This document shows, one piece after another, positions 1 to 15,177 of a DNA stretch of 60,000 nucleotides (the first letter of the stretch is position 1; each line of letters starts with the position of its first letter). The position numbers and the translations under genes are program-made. The notes under the pieces are model-generated. The model had not been told where the DNA came from, did not search any database, and saw only the letters and a program-made list of their open reading frames with translations. Where the stretch lies: positions 26,811,244 through 26,871,243 of the forward strand of contig CM022670.1 in assembly GCA_012295275.1 (NCBI GenBank). Direction: 5' to 3'. This DNA is from Chrysomallon squamiferum (Eukaryota > Mollusca > Gastropoda > Neomphalida > Peltospiridae).

Positions 1-148
1 TAATTTATGATCAGAACCTGTTTATGCAGCAAATATTTCCATATTCAGCATTTTATATTTTATATTCATTACAAAATAATTCTAATATGAATTTACATTT
101 ACAACATTTTAAAGCCTTTAAATAATAATGATAATGATAATGATAGTA

Positions 149-208
<60 letters not shown>

Positions 209-2776
209 AACAATAACGTCTTTGAACGAACACACATAAAATTATGTATTTAATAAAGTTTGTAGGCGGACAGATTTACTTGGAGATATTGAGCAAGTCA
301 CGTTTGCCAAATACTACAGTCTGCTTCTTTGAATGACTTGTCCAAGTTTAGTCGAATCACTGCATGTGAAAGACTGATACAGATGGTCAAGCATCTGTGA
401 AGAGAGCACCATCTTAACAGAAAATACAATACTGAAACTGTGATCGTAAAATGATACAGAATTCTCAAGGAATGACACATTAATGAATGGATTATTCAAC
501 GAATGTCTGATGAAACGGAATCTCGAAAGAGAAACGTCAACTGGGAAAAACTAACACTAATGCAAACACATGCATATTACAGACATAAAACCTTGATATT
601 CGCCCTTCGTGCCTCTATCATTATGAACAGTCAGCCATTTTGAAGTACATACAATAAATGAACCTATCTGCCTAGAAACAAGTTTCGTTTATTGCTCAGG
701 GGACAAAGTCCTGCAAAACAATATACAATGGTAGCCCTAGAGTTTTTTCTCCCCAGACAGCAACTCCCATTGAGTAGCGAGCCATAGTAACAGGGGACAT
801 AAATAATCCACAGGAGGCAATCGAGGTCATAAACTGTCAACAATAAGTTAATGTCAAAGGCTTAAAGAGTTCCTAATAAGGTAGATTGTGACACATTTAG
901 CTTTATTAAAACAAATTCAGAACGACCGTGAATATATTAATAAATGTTGATCGTCCACATTTGCTTCACTGATTCCTAAGAATGAGGCATCGTGGAGGAC
1001 AAGTTTTCGCTGTGAGAACGATCATATAAAAAAGAAGGGAAAAATCTCGGGGGTGAAAGAGAAAACAGGACATAAATAATTTCCCACATGTACCATGTAG
1101 AGAATTCTTGCAATATTTATTTTTTTTACTTGCTCAGGTCGAGTTTCAGATTCAATTTTCAACCCACTGACTCGCCGCAGTGTTAGTAACAGATGGTTTT
1201 TCCGTGCATGTTCCCATGTGTGACACGTTCAGAGTTTGAAGACCTTTACTTAAAACTTACACACTGGCTGTTCGGATACAGTATGCTTAGAAATCGCAAA
1301 TATATAAATTATAACTATAATATTATATATTTCATGTAAATATCAAGTCGAAATTCAGTAGTGTTATAATTTTTCTACTTAAATCAATTTCAAGTCTATG
1401 TAATTAATTTCTTGCGCAACATCTTTTAAATTAAAACAAATCAATAAAATAAACGTGCAGTTTGGTTTTTAGTTTTTAAATTAAATTATTTCAAACGTTA
1501 AAACCATAATTATAATATAATTAGCAGCACATGTAAGATGAAGTTAAAAACACGAATGTCCCCTTAAGATTTTCTCGTACATTATTGACTATTTCCCAGG
1601 TTATCAATAATAAATGTCAGTATTGTGTTGAAATGCTTTTATTATTTTTAACTGATTTATAATAAAGGATAAAGAAAAACTGTTGGTTAGGAAGATTAAC
1701 GTAGTTTTTTTTTTTTTCTTACAACACAAATTATGCTTGTTGTGGAACATTAACGCTATTTTCACACACCATAAGAAAGTAAGTACTTGCTCGTAGGTCA
1801 CCGATTTGTTTTATACGCACACCGAATACCAGTTACGAAATATTAGTATAATTCATCTTTCAAATAAAACGAAAAATAAATATCTGCATTTCTTATATTT
1901 GCCATAAATGTTAACCTCAGTATAAAATAAAGAATGAATATACAACAGATGGTAGACCCATTCTAAGACAAACATCCGGCTGTCTTAGCGTCCCGTTAGT
2001 ACAGACACGGGATGTCAGCAGGAGAAGAAAGTGTACGTGTAGACACTTTGCCACCGTGGGATCACACCATGGGGCATACACAAAACTATACACAGTGTAC
2101 CATGGCAAGTGCAAGGTTAATCAGACAGGAGAATGAAACTTAGAACAGAATGAAAAATAAAAGAAAAATATGAACCGTTTCATATCTGTCTTTGACTTAG
2201 ACCTATATATGAGAAAAATTCACTTTAAAAAAAAAAAAAAAAAAAATTCAGTGATCGATGATGACTGTCTAATACACGGAGCAAAATTAGTTTTAATTTT
2301 AATTACTAATAACGGAAAATAAAAATATCGTTCAGGAATATAGTTTAACAAACATTCGATATATTTTAAACCTTCAGCTGCTTACATCATGTTCAAAATA
2401 TTTTCAAAATGTTGTCCGTGATATCTCCTGAGGATGTGGAGTTAATGACCCGTGGAAAAAAAAAAAAAAGTCTCAATCAAAAAAAAAAATGAAAAAATGA
2501 AAGAAAAGTGGGAAATACCGAATTTAGTGCGTGGGATGTTTTATTCTACAAATTCAACCAATCAGCAAGGAATAACTCACGGCAACATACCACAGACATT
2601 ATTTACATATTTTTTCCTAACCCTTGTAATGAAGTTGTGTTATATGATAGTTCAATAAAACAGAATTTCAAGAGTTGAGAAAACAAGGTTTATTTCGATT
2701 TTTCTAATTTTATTTATTTAACTTTTAATCCAACATACTGCCTTTTCCGACGGTTTCTTTATAGTTTCTCTTCAGG

Positions 2777-2820
<44 letters not shown>

Positions 2821-5820
2821 TATTTATTTAGTTATTTAGTTATTTAGTTATTTATTTATTAATCTATTTATTTTTCATTTACTTTTAATATACAGAGACA
2901 ACCTTCAAGTCTTTTTTTTTTTTTTTTTTTTTTTCAGATACATTTGTATTAACACGGGGTTCAAACCTGTCGGCAGTTATTTAATTCTATGACCACCCAG
3001 TCTAGATAACATAACGTCGTCGCTATAATTTTTCACAAGTGAACAATGGAAATTCCAATGCTTAAGCTTAATCAGAATAACGCAAATAATAGTGTATGAA
3101 AGTAAATATTTTACATATAAATCTGTGTATTTGTGTTTCAGAAGAGCTCAAACAAATACATATACCCTGAAGCGGATGCAAAAACTGTCCAACGCAATCA
3201 ATGCAGTTTGTGTGCAACGGCGTTCTTTGTAAACATCACCTTCTGAATTGGTTGAAGAAAAGTATTAAGCAAACAGAGGCGTGTAATGCATTGGCGTTGA
3301 GTAATCACCTGCAGACATGCTTCTGGTAAAAGACGGTCTTCAAACGGACGCGTCACCGAATTCTCTATTTTGTAAATAAAACCTGCACACGTAATATATA
3401 CGTTTGTAACGTCACCGATAAACAAGCCGAATAATTTGGTGTCTAATATAGTGGGGAGGGGGGTGGTTTTGTTGGTTTTTTCTTGAACAAAACAACAATG
3501 GAGAATTCAGTATAAAATGTCTGTATGTTCACCATTTTAAAAAGATATAGCAACAATTTCTGAAATATAATTATTAATCATAAATTTATTTTTCACGTTT
3601 AGTCTTAAATTCGTTTAGTGATGATTAAGTTACCTTAATTTCGATATATATAAAGGTAATGATTTCTTTTATTTTTTAAAATTATTTTTCTAAGATTTTC
3701 CCATTTGTTCTCGTTTTACACATTTTATATTTTTTATTTGTATAATAATAATAATAATAATAGATGTAATAATAATAATAATAATAAAAGACTAGATCTC
3801 TCAAATTAGTCCTATGAATAATGTTCAAGCATTTTTTAATTGACAGGTCGGGACTTTGAGGTGTCAAGTTACTGATGACCGTTAATCTGTCAGTTTGTAC
3901 GTGTCACAGACAGACAAAGACGCTACCTATTTTTGAAATTGCGTCAACCTTTTATCTGTATTGAAAACAGCTGAGGGCTCATTAAAATCCTGATTGTGCA
4001 ATGATGCAGATAATGATCTGTAATCAGTCACCTGTAACAACTATCGAGAACTGTTTCAATCCATTTCTAGGTGAAAAAACAGTACAAAAATATATATTAA
4101 ACAAAAAATAATGATAATAAAAAGCAATGATATTATTGTGCCCTACTTTGACCTTTTTATAATTATTATTATAATACATTTTTTTTCGGTGGTGGTGGTG
4201 GTGTATTACCAATATTACACAGAAACATTACCTAAATGTAGTTTGTTTCTTGTTTGTTGTTTGCTTTGGGTTTTGGGTTATTAATTTGAACATAAATTAA
4301 TTACCCAATTATTTATGAAGTGTACAAACACTGAAACATTAAAGTTTTCTGCTTTGATTTCACATAACGTTGTTTCTCTTCGTTCTGGATATTAATTTGT
4401 ACCAAAATAATTAGCTCTGTAAGCAAGTTCGTTTGTGGCCACATCAAACAATGAAGAATGAAATAATTAAAATGTTAAGACTTATTTTCTTCACGTGTGT
4501 GTGTAATTATACACAGTTCCTTGTCCTTAACGTTAGCCACGTTATTATTAGCAAACTATTCCACTGTGTTCGCTACACACGTGTGGTATCGCTTGACTTA
4601 ATATTGCCGTGGGAACGACGGAGAGGAACACTGATCCACATCAGCTAGTGAAAATGTATACGTTTTAGACTTGTTATTAAACAAAAACGTTTTCCTTCAG
4701 CCAGTTCACAGCAGTGTAAACAAAAAAATAATGTATTCATATAAAATCAATAAATAAATAAATAAATTTAAATGAATGAATGAATACATTTATAATGAAA
4801 TGAAATAAATACAGAAAAAGAAAACATTATTTAAAGCAATTCAAAAGATAAAATGTTAAATATAGTAAAATTTATCCCTATGGGGAGAGAGATATATATA
4901 CACACACACATATACATAATAATACACAAAGAGAGAAAGGAAGCTAAATGAATACAGAAGGAAACTATTTCCTTAATTAATAATCTTCCTAGTTATTTCC
5001 TCAGGGATTTCTTTCCACGTTTTTTTTTTTTTTTAAATGCACTTTAAATTTAAGGCCAAAAAAAATAGTTGATCCTGACAAAATCCGTGTTTGAGCTAAG
5101 AAAAAACTAAAATATGTAACTTGCGAGCTGAGGACAATTCTTATTTCGCTTTAGCCTCTTATGTCATCGTTCTAGGCACAGAGGTAGCTTTGTTTGGAAC
5201 GGGACTACACCTAAGTGCAAACAAAACTGTTGTGTGAACTAGGAAGCTACAACAAGCAGAACACACAGTTCGCAAATTTCACACGTGCATCGGTCAAGCA
5301 GCTACAGTCGACTGATTGTGTGTTCCGCTCAGGCGTATTGATTGGACATTTCGTTTGCTTCCTTATGAAATTCCAAGTCTGTAAATTATTTACATCCATC
5401 CTCCGTCCCCCATTTGTACGCTGGTTTTCGTGATGTCGAGAAATATATTCGTGGATCCTATCTTTCCTGTTTCGTTTATATATGTTTTTTGGAGGTTTTT
5501 TTTTTAATGTTATATTGTACAAGAATGATGACATGAATTAAAATAAAGTATTGAAATCTGTAGTATATATTAAGCCATGGTTTTGAACAAGGGCGCTTAC
5601 TGAAACCAATGTGTTATAGATTATTTATGTTTGTTTTAATGAGAAAAAGATTGGAATGTCTGACAACATACCAAAGCACAAGTATTATTCATTGTATCCT
5701 GTTGGATTTTAATATCAAACACATGCGACTGAATCACTGGTAAGAATAAGAAACATTCCACACCGGGCCTGGTTTAGAATCCATGTTGTTGTTGTTGTTG
5801 TTGTGGTCTTTTGGATGTTG

Positions 5821-5875
<55 letters not shown>

Positions 5876-6523
5876 ATTATTTGTATGTTTTATTTTTAAA
5901 CAAAAACAAATCAACTTATAATGATTATACAAAAAGTATTATTAAAAACAAATATAAAAAAAAGAAGCCTTTTTGTTCTTTCTCTTTGTTGTTTTATTTA
6001 AACTTGTTATTTAATCTTTGAAATATTGATACACACACAAATATATATATATATATATAATACATGTGTATTATATACATTAGTACAGTTTGCAAATGTA
6101 CTTTGTTAGGCAGGCTTTCAGGCTGTAGCCATGACTTTAAAATGTTTATTTTTAATTTATATATTATTATCTTAAAGTATTTATTTAAGGTATGTTATGG
6201 CTGTTTTATATATGATGTATGATAAAAGTTGTATGTTCATTTTTATTAATTGTAGACAAACTCATAAATCCTACACGGAATGACATGTTATTTTAAATTG
6301 TAATTTTATTACTGTGTACATAAAGTTGGATAACACATGTCTGTCTGCGTTTGGCTGACGGACTGCTCAATAACCAGTAGCCTACAGCTTAAATTTTCAA
6401 AATAATTAAAACACAAAAATTACTAAACACAATCTATATATAAATATAACAAAAAAACATAGGTATAATATTCCACGATTAACATTATCAAAACTTACTG
6501 AAGAAGAAAAAGATTTCTCTTAC
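1..6523 (-). other. Probable first coding intron of the polo-like kinase gene
   Basis: This stretch follows the splice donor of the polo-like kinase exon on the minus strand. I found no continuation of the kinase domain in it, so I read it as intron running off the left edge. It holds (TTA)n at 149-203, 2781-2820 and 5822-5869, (TTTA)n at 2821-2864, (TAA)n near 3740-3786, several poly(A/T) runs and (TA)n near 6042-6058. CpG dinucleotides are frequent. Open frames here are short and composed mainly of simple repeats; none resembles a protein I know. Confidence 0.5.
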
Positions 6524-6751
6524 CTTTCCCAGCAGTCGTCCTCGTAAATATGTCGTGTCTGTCGACGAGTCATAAATAATACAGCTGGAATCAAAGTGGT
6601 TGTTGATATGCTGTTCTCCGTTGTGGCCGGCGCTGTGGCCGCCGTCGGGATTGCCCCGCACGTTGTCCTGGCGAACATTTCTTGTACGTAATTCCTTCAT
6701 GTGTGTTGATGGTAAGATTCTAACAGGCTTAGGTAGAACATCCACTGACAT
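6524..6751 (-). CDS. Polo-like kinase (PLK2/3-type), first coding exon only
   Basis: 76 codons encode a polar N-terminal extension of about 57 residues, then IYDSSTDTTYLRGRLLGK at the C-end. This matches the start of polo-like kinase catalytic domains, where D-P-x-T-G-x-x-Y-x-R-G-x-x-LGK leads into the ATP-binding glycine loop GGFAxCYE. The exon breaks exactly after LGK, at a good donor (AAG|GTAAGA, boundary 6524/6523), so the glycine loop and catalytic residues are on later exons outside the window. The ATG at 6751 is the first in frame. A plausible acceptor with a long pyrimidine tract (boundary 7012/7013) would make a 5' UTR of about 260 nt on this exon. The extension length fits PLK2/PLK3-type kinases better than PLK1. 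These are serine/threonine kinases acting in cell cycle, stress and synaptic responses. The match is short, so the subfamily is an inference. Confidence 0.68.
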
Positions 6752-7012
6752 TTAAACCTGCGAAGTTACTCTCGTTTTTTTTTTTTCCTTTTTTTCTCAA
6801 CTAATATAAGTTAACTGTATTAACATCCCATTCCAAACAGGTATGCCTATAATATTTCAGTCAGTTTTGAGAAATAAAGGATATATTATGGTGTACAGCT
6901 TAATGTTCCTTAAAAACCAGCAGCAGAGTGAACAATGTAAAAGTTGTGGCTGTAATGTAATTCCTCTGGTCGTTGAGGTGGAATAATTCCGTCACTCCCA
7001 AATGTTTGGGAC

Positions 7013-8342
7013 CTAAAAAAAGAGAAAACATATTAGTAAAGAGCTGAGGAATGTATTTTTTTTATTTACTATTTTTTAATTTTAAATGTACAGGGTCTAT
7101 ATAAACGATGTTTATAATCAAAGATAATTCTCACGCTCTGCCTCCCAGGCTTTCACAAAAGTCCCATTCTTGCGAACAGAAGCCACGGTTAGGAAGCGAG
7201 GACAAGATTGAGATACAATACAAACAACGGATCCGTCAGCTTTTTCATATTATCCGGAGAAACCGACGAACCGACAGCGGGCTGTGCAAGTGTTACTCGT
7301 TTGGTGGATTTAGAACCGTAAAATGAAAATGTGTGACAGTATTCGCTCCAGTCTCCACTAATTGGAGGTTAAGTGAAGCTGAACATGATTGGAGAGCTTA
7401 TGTTACATTAACACTTACAATGCAAGCCCATACTGTAGGAAATACAAAAGCACTGAAGCATGTTGTCGAAACTAATTGTAATTCACCATAAGCTTCTGTG
7501 GGGGTAATCTGTGATAGCAACAGCCAGTTGTAAAAGATTCTTGATTTTCATCTACATTCTGTGTAAATAATATATTATGTGTACTTTCTTGAATTTATTT
7601 TTAATGATGTAGGATATATTTCAAGTGATCATAATCACCTGACACCGTATACCTATGAAATATTAATATTGACTAAGAAAATAAATAAATAATGAAGAAT
7701 ACAAACAAAACAAATAAAATATATATACACAAACGTGCACGCACAATAAATAAATAAATAAAAGCACCAATATAAAACGTGAACCGAAGCAATATTACTT
7801 TCTGTATTCAACACAACGCGCTCCAGTCACACATATATGTTGCACATACCCTCATATTTAATCTGCCTATCACTAGATTTGTAGACCACGGCCACAGCTG
7901 TTGTGATAGTAGCGTGCCGTCAATAACTGGGCCATCGTCTGCTTGTAATCATAGACATACATCTACGTACACAGGTGCTCCAATAAACACCGAGAAGGAG
8001 ATTTTTTTTTCTTTTCTGCGACTAGCCAGTTCTCGATTTGTTTTAATTTTAAAAATAGAATTCTGTATTTTAATTTCAAGCAGTTATTAAGTTTGATTGT
8101 TAGGTATAAATATATCTGATATAATTTATGTCTAAAGAAAATTGTAATAATGAAGCTTTACAAAGTGTCTAGATACCAAAGTTATTTCTTCGATTATCTC
8201 TTAGTATAAATGTATTATTCTGAAACACACACACACACATTTACGTTCGTAAATAATTGTATTCATATAACAATATAATTCATACTATGTGCACTATATT
8301 TACATAAGTAACTGTATACACCGACAAACACACCTAATTCAT

Positions 8343-8401
<59 letters not shown>

Positions 8402-8666
8402 TACTTAAACATTTTGTTAACACTTATTATTAAAATAATAATACAAAAAAATAAATAAATAAATAAACTGAAAAGAAACGGAAGGCTTTATGTTGCTGTC
8501 AACATTTCTATCATGTTGGGTAACACAATAATGTAATTTAAAAAAACACAACCCAAAAAACTATAGGCTTTATTTTATTTATTTATTTATTTACTGAAAC
8601 TCTTAACCCTACATCCAGCCAACATTTCTTCAAATGAATAAAATAATAAATAAATTAACTGAACAA

Positions 8667-8698
<32 letters not shown>

Positions 8699-9114
8699 AA
8701 GTCCAGTAAAATAACGTAACAACAATGTATATCCTTGAAAAAAAAATAATAATGATAATTAAACATAAAAGTATAAAAAAATAATAATAATAATAAAAAA
8801 AATAAATAAATAATTTATAAAATGAAGTTTGTGTACGTACTAACAGCATGTCAAACTGGCCGATCCAGTCTCGCTAAAATACGCTCTTGGTCTCGCCTGT
8901 GTGCTCGTGCACAATGTAAACTCCGTGGGCAGACGACAGTTTGTACGAGAAAGCTGATCGAGAAAGGGTGCGACACCCGAGGCAGGGATCAGCGGAAATA
9001 ATCTCGTATCAAGTTATTCACGAGATTTTAAAGAATACGGCGACTTTCCTTGTGAGTCATTATATTTATAAAGATGGGGGTGAGCGTGACACAGTTTATG
9101 ACCATTTAATGGTA

Positions 9115-9164
<50 letters not shown>

Positions 9165-10099
9165 TAAATATAACGAAGCGAATAAATATGAATAAAACTG
9201 ATGTTATTTCTTAACTTGGACATAAATATAAATTTTGATGCATTCTGTTTAGGTGTCAAGCCATTCAAGATGTAGTCGAACAGTTATAAGCAGGGTTCGA
9301 AAAAAAAAAATTATACACACACGCATATGCCTATGTAAAAACGAGACGGACGAACGGATATAATCTATATAAGAAAAATGATAATAAACTTTGATCTTAC
9401 TTGTATTAAATATCAGCTCAGCTTTATATACCATCTATCACGAGACAAAAATTCAATACTAATCTTTTTTCTTTCGTTTCATTAAGACTTTAAATGGTTA
9501 AAAATAAGAACAACAAAACCCCCTAAACCTCCCAAGTCTCATCTCTATTTATATAACCATGTCCTGTTATCGTTAGCATTATACAAATATTTATGAAACT
9601 TACGTGTAGTAACAGCTGCACTCAAAAATAATTTTAAATACGTATACATTTTCATGTATTATTGTATGTTTAAACTGAAATATATAACAACAAATACAGG
9701 AAATAAAACTGTTAATATAACCTAACTAAAATACACTGTCTGAATATTAAAAATAAAAACCCGTTTTATCTGAATGTACACCCCTTTCGAAAATGCTAGT
9801 GGGTATGTATGCAGATAGGTATAAATAAATAGAACTCACTGTGAAAGTGTCCTGTGAACTGTCCCATGCAATATCAAGCTGGTATCTAACCACTGGCTGT
9901 ACGCTAACAACAATGTATATCCTAGAAAACCAACAACAGAAATGTCCCTCCTCTCTGGACGGAATCTCAAACGAGACTACAGTGTATGCAGTCAGGTGGG
10001 TCAGAGCGAATGGCCTTTGTAAACTTTGAATAGTGTCAGCTGACTTGGCTTTGCATTGACATTTCTGCTGCCGTTCGCATTGCTCAAGTCAGATGTAGT
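7013..10099. other. Upstream region or 5' UTR intron of the kinase gene, repeat-rich
   Basis: No supported coding sequence. It contains a perfect TATA-like TATATAAA near 7098 on the plus strand with no recognisable gene after it, (TA)n at 8348-8392, (AAT)n at 8660-8696 and 9115-9161, and several poly(A) runs. If transcription of the kinase begins near 10.1 kb, most of this is a 5' UTR intron ending at the acceptor near 7013. An open frame at 7779-8090 (+) has no recognisable similarity or coding character. Confidence 0.4.
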
Positions 10100-10380
10100 C
10101 ACGCCCCGGAGAAGTTCTCACGGTCTAAAAATAGCAGCAGATTGACAACGTGACCCGTTCGCGGAAAGGTACTTTGTTTATATTTCAGAACAAACTTGTC
10201 TTAAATTATCTGGCCGTGAATATTGTATAAAACATTAATATTTTATGTGGAAGTTCATTTCCCAAATGTAAAAACGGTTAAAATTTTAATAAAACAAAAT
10301 CGGAAAAAAGGTTACGAAAACCTGTTGGTAGATGTTTCCATATAAGGAAGTTTCCGTACAATATGCCATATATGGAAATA
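10100..10380 (-). promoter_or_regulatory. Candidate serum-response promoter of the polo-like kinase gene
   Basis: Two perfect CArG boxes of the form CC(A/T)6GG lie 28 bp apart: CCATATAAGG at 10338-10347 and CCATATATGG at 10366-10375. Between them are opposed ETS cores, GGAAGT (10346-10351) and TTCCGT (10352-10357), the arrangement of an SRF plus ternary-complex-factor element. About 200 bp toward the gene, 10125-10134 reads CTAAAAATAG, a MEF2 consensus that on the minus strand could also act as an A/T-rich TATA-like element. SRF control is known for vertebrate PLK2 and PLK3, first described as serum- or growth-factor-inducible kinases. The transcription start is inferred, not seen. Confidence 0.5.
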
Positions 10381-10846
10381 AACGGACATACCCGATAAGC
10401 TTTCGGGTAATTTCGACTCTGACGGAGTCTGAATACACTTCGCTTGATAATGCTTATTATCTTTCACATGTGCTAGGACATGCTCGGTTTATTTTGTGTT
10501 GGTTTATTTTATAACGCTTTGTAAATGTGTGTCGAAACAAAATCTCTGGATAATTCATATCGTTTCACTGATCAAACAATGCTGTATTATATTATAATAT
10601 TTATAAGGAAAGTGCGCATTAAAGCTATAAGGTATATCAGATATAAAACCCCCGCATATAAAAGTGACATTATTGGCATAAATAAAATTTATCAATAGAA
10701 CTTAATAAACTCATGAATATTCACGAAATATATAGAATCACTGAGTAAAGTACACTGAAATTAATTCAATATATTTTTTTCCTCTTCTATTTCCATTGTA
10801 CAGTGATAGTGAAGCGTATTATATACACACACAAATATCAGACAAG

Positions 10847-10941
<95 letters not shown>

Positions 10942-11380
10942 CTATATGTGCGTATATATAAAAATGAAAACAGTCAGAAATGAAACAGAAACATACACAA
11001 ACAATTCGAGTTTTAGAACGAAAAAGCTGAAATTAATCTTATGAGAAAAAAAAAATTGCCTTTCCAATTTTCAAGTTTTAATTATTTCGAAATGATGAAT
11101 GTGTGTGAAATGTTATTCAAAATGAACTCGTAAACTTGATGGGAGGAAAGGAAAAAAGAAAGAAAGAAAGAAAAAAAACATTTGTTAGATATGTGCAGAA
11201 CACATGTTCTGTGTATTATGTTCACAAATTCGCTGAGAGATTAAAGTGTTAAGTTCAGATTTCCTAATTTAGGGAGGGGGGAGTATATAGAAATTTTTTT
11301 TTTTTTTTTTTAGTCTGTATATCAGAGATTTTATGATAGTTGTGTTTCTTTGTCTGAATCTATCAACAATATTCATATTG

Positions 11381-11420
<40 letters not shown>

Positions 11421-11529
11421 TTCTCCTTGTATGTCAGTAATAATAATAATAATAAATTAAAATAATGAAGAGAATAACAATAAAATTAGTTAGGACAATG
11501 AATAAATATCTTTTGCTAATTAGCAAATC

Positions 11530-11578
<49 letters not shown>

Positions 11579-12767
11579 TAGCAGTAGCAATAGCAGTGGT
11601 AGTAGTAGTAGCAGCAGCAGCAGTGATAGTGGTAGCAGTAGTATAATATTTATTAAGCAAAATTCAATTTATTGCTACTATTTAGCTGTATATTCATATT
11701 CATGATGAAATTAAATGAAACCAAATGGACAGAAATCTAGCTGTATATAATGATTTGATAACGACGAGGTGTATTAAGTAAAATATCACACAGATACAGT
11801 TTATTCGTGTATCTAAATAGGAGTTCAAAATGATAAGATAGCAGTCTAATTATAAAATGTACTTCCTGGATCGTGCATGCTTTCCTTATTATCAGTCTCA
11901 GGCACAGACCCGCTTGTGTGGAACACAGTTTGTGTTCCATATTAAATTACACATCGTGTTTAAACATCTCTCCTTTGCTCTGGATATTAAATATTACAAA
12001 TATTTATACACTGCACAAAACACTCGTATTATTATCTCACCTTCATTTACTATGGTTTTTTTTTCCACCCCTTCTCTCTCTATATCTCTCTCTAACACAC
12101 ACACACAGGCGCTCATATGCAGATACATCTGCTATATCAGCAAATGCAAAACAGATTACTGATGACATTTAAAAAACCTGAAAAAATGTAGTCATACGCA
12201 CGAACTGTTCACAATAATAATCATCCTCATGTATATTCAAAGAGACGTACGTATATACATTCAAAGAAAATATGAAAAAAAAATACTTGAGTAATTTAGT
12301 TTAGACTTGCTGACCACTGCAGTAAACCTTTAAACCCTTGTAAGACGTTTTAATAGGATTAAAGTTATACAACGACCGCTTGAATCATGGGCCCTTCCAA
12401 GTGCATCGGTTCATTTTAAGGCTGATAACTATTACTGCATAGCATGCGCGAAAGTAACGCGATGCTCAAGCTCTGCTGAGTTGTCGCCATGGTAGTAATC
12501 ACTGAACCGTTACGTCGAGCTCAACCGTCCAAGTCAGCTTTATATTTAGAAATGTTCAGCTATAAACCGAAATAGAAACAAATGCGAATAAAATGTATTC
12601 ATAAATAGTGATATTTGTAATAATCGTCGACGTCATCATTATTATTATTACGTTTTTTGTTGCTTTTCCTGCTGCTTATTTTTTTTTAAATTTTTTTTTT
12701 TGTTCCTGCTTATATAGGCCTATAAGTAAATACGCAAAATCACTAATGTAAGTATCTTTATTTATTT
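10381..12767. other. Intergenic, simple-repeat-rich
   Basis: No gene supported. Contains a 90 bp (CT)45 array at 10849-10938, an interrupted T run at 11381-11419, (TTA)n at 11531-11579 and a degenerate AGT/AGC trinucleotide stretch at about 11581-11645. Overlapping short open frames near 11860-12170 end in CT/CA repeats and look like chance. Confidence 0.6.
10849..10938 (+). repeat. (CT)45 microsatellite
   Basis: Uninterrupted CT dinucleotide array of 90 bp; a pure homopyrimidine tract that could form triplex (H-) DNA. Confidence 0.98.
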
Positions 12768-13116
12768 ATTTATTCATTTTTAATTGCATTTAGCTTATCA
12801 GATACGGACATCAGTTTGCAGACGTATTAATTTTATGTAATAATAATAAAATTATAAAATTAAGGTTGTAAATAAAAAGTCGCCGAGTATTCAAGGGGAA
12901 ATCGATGAGGGTTATTGCACCACAAGTTTCTACTGCTTATATAGATTTATTTTTACTCTATCTATCGGGTGAGCCGCGGCGCGGTGGAACATTCACGTTA
13001 GAAATACGTGTAATCCTCTGAGCCTGAAGCAGACTGGATCGCCTCTCGTCGGGGAGACTTCGGTCAATCCGATGGGAGACCGCTGTGCTAATTCGACACT
13101 CACCTTTTTTTTTTTT
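12768..13116 (+). repeat. ~350 bp dispersed repeat, copy A (tRNA-like GC-rich core)
   Basis: Homologous to 15722-16080 in inverted orientation. The GC-rich core 12967-13104 begins GGGTGAG and ends CTCACC, so its ends can pair, and it is followed by T12 (13105-13116). In this orientation an A-box-like GGCGCGGTGG (about 12979-12988) and a B-box-like GGATCGCCTC (13036-13045) are present. Between them is a hairpin CACGT/ACGTG with a 7 nt loop (12994-13010). The AT-rich part (12801 onward) is also shared with copy B, including GATACGGACATCAG, TATTGCACCACA and TTATATAGATTTATTTTT. It reads as a SINE-like or pol III-driven repeat. Family and true orientation are not established. Confidence 0.75.
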
Positions 13117-13323
13117 GATAATTATAATAATGTATTTGTAATTTACAAATCATTAAATGTATAAACAAAATATCTGCTTACTTTAATGTACTTTCTAGTT
13201 TGTTTTTTACAAGAAAAACATTAAATAAAAAGGGTGTACATTATGGAATTTAATATTTTCACCTTGTTTCGTATAACTCATGCATATTATATATCATAAA
13301 CACAGCCACAAATCGAAACAATT

Positions 13324-14890
<1,567 letters not shown>

Positions 14891-15177
14891 TATGGCCGTA
14901 ACTACACTGAGGCAAATGAGGTAAATGCCTCATACTGAAATTTTTATTTTTTAATTATTATTATTATTTTTTTTTATATACAAAGATTAATTTTAAAAAT
15001 ATAAAATATATATTATTCCGATAGAAACGATATCCACTGAATAAATGTGTTTATGTCTACGGTTACCGTTTGAAGTCTACCGACATCGTTGCGATAAAAA
15101 AAAAAAAAATAAAACATCACTCACTTCAAAGACATCAGTTTTTGCCTCATTTCAAAAAGAGTTTAGTTACTTCCATG
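14891..15177. mobile_element. Possible decayed DNA transposon/MITE with terminal inverted repeats
   Basis: The left end TATGGCCGTAACTACACT and the complement of the right end, CATGGAAGTAACTAAACT, agree at most positions, and GAGGCAAA-like motifs follow on both sides. The interior is AT-rich. No clear target-site duplication was found, so both boundaries and class are uncertain; the ends resemble the GTAACTA-type ends of some hAT elements. Confidence 0.4.

Noticed and set aside
5803-6021. Ile-rich frame resembling a membrane peptide
   Set aside because: It is the translation of (TTA)n followed by A-rich sequence. Similar poly-Ile, poly-Asn and poly-Tyr frames at 53-235, 9014-9268, 14582-14785 and 18131-18313 have the same cause.
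7108-7326. 72-codon plus-strand frame just after a TATATAAA element
   Set aside because: A promoter-like TATA box is present, but the peptide has no recognisable similarity, its ATG context is weak and there is no continuation. It overlaps the probable upstream region of the kinase gene.
9286-9312. GGGTTCGAAA followed by poly(A), resembling a tRNA T-arm or B box
   Set aside because: No A box, acceptor stem or anticodon arm can be found upstream at tRNA spacing.
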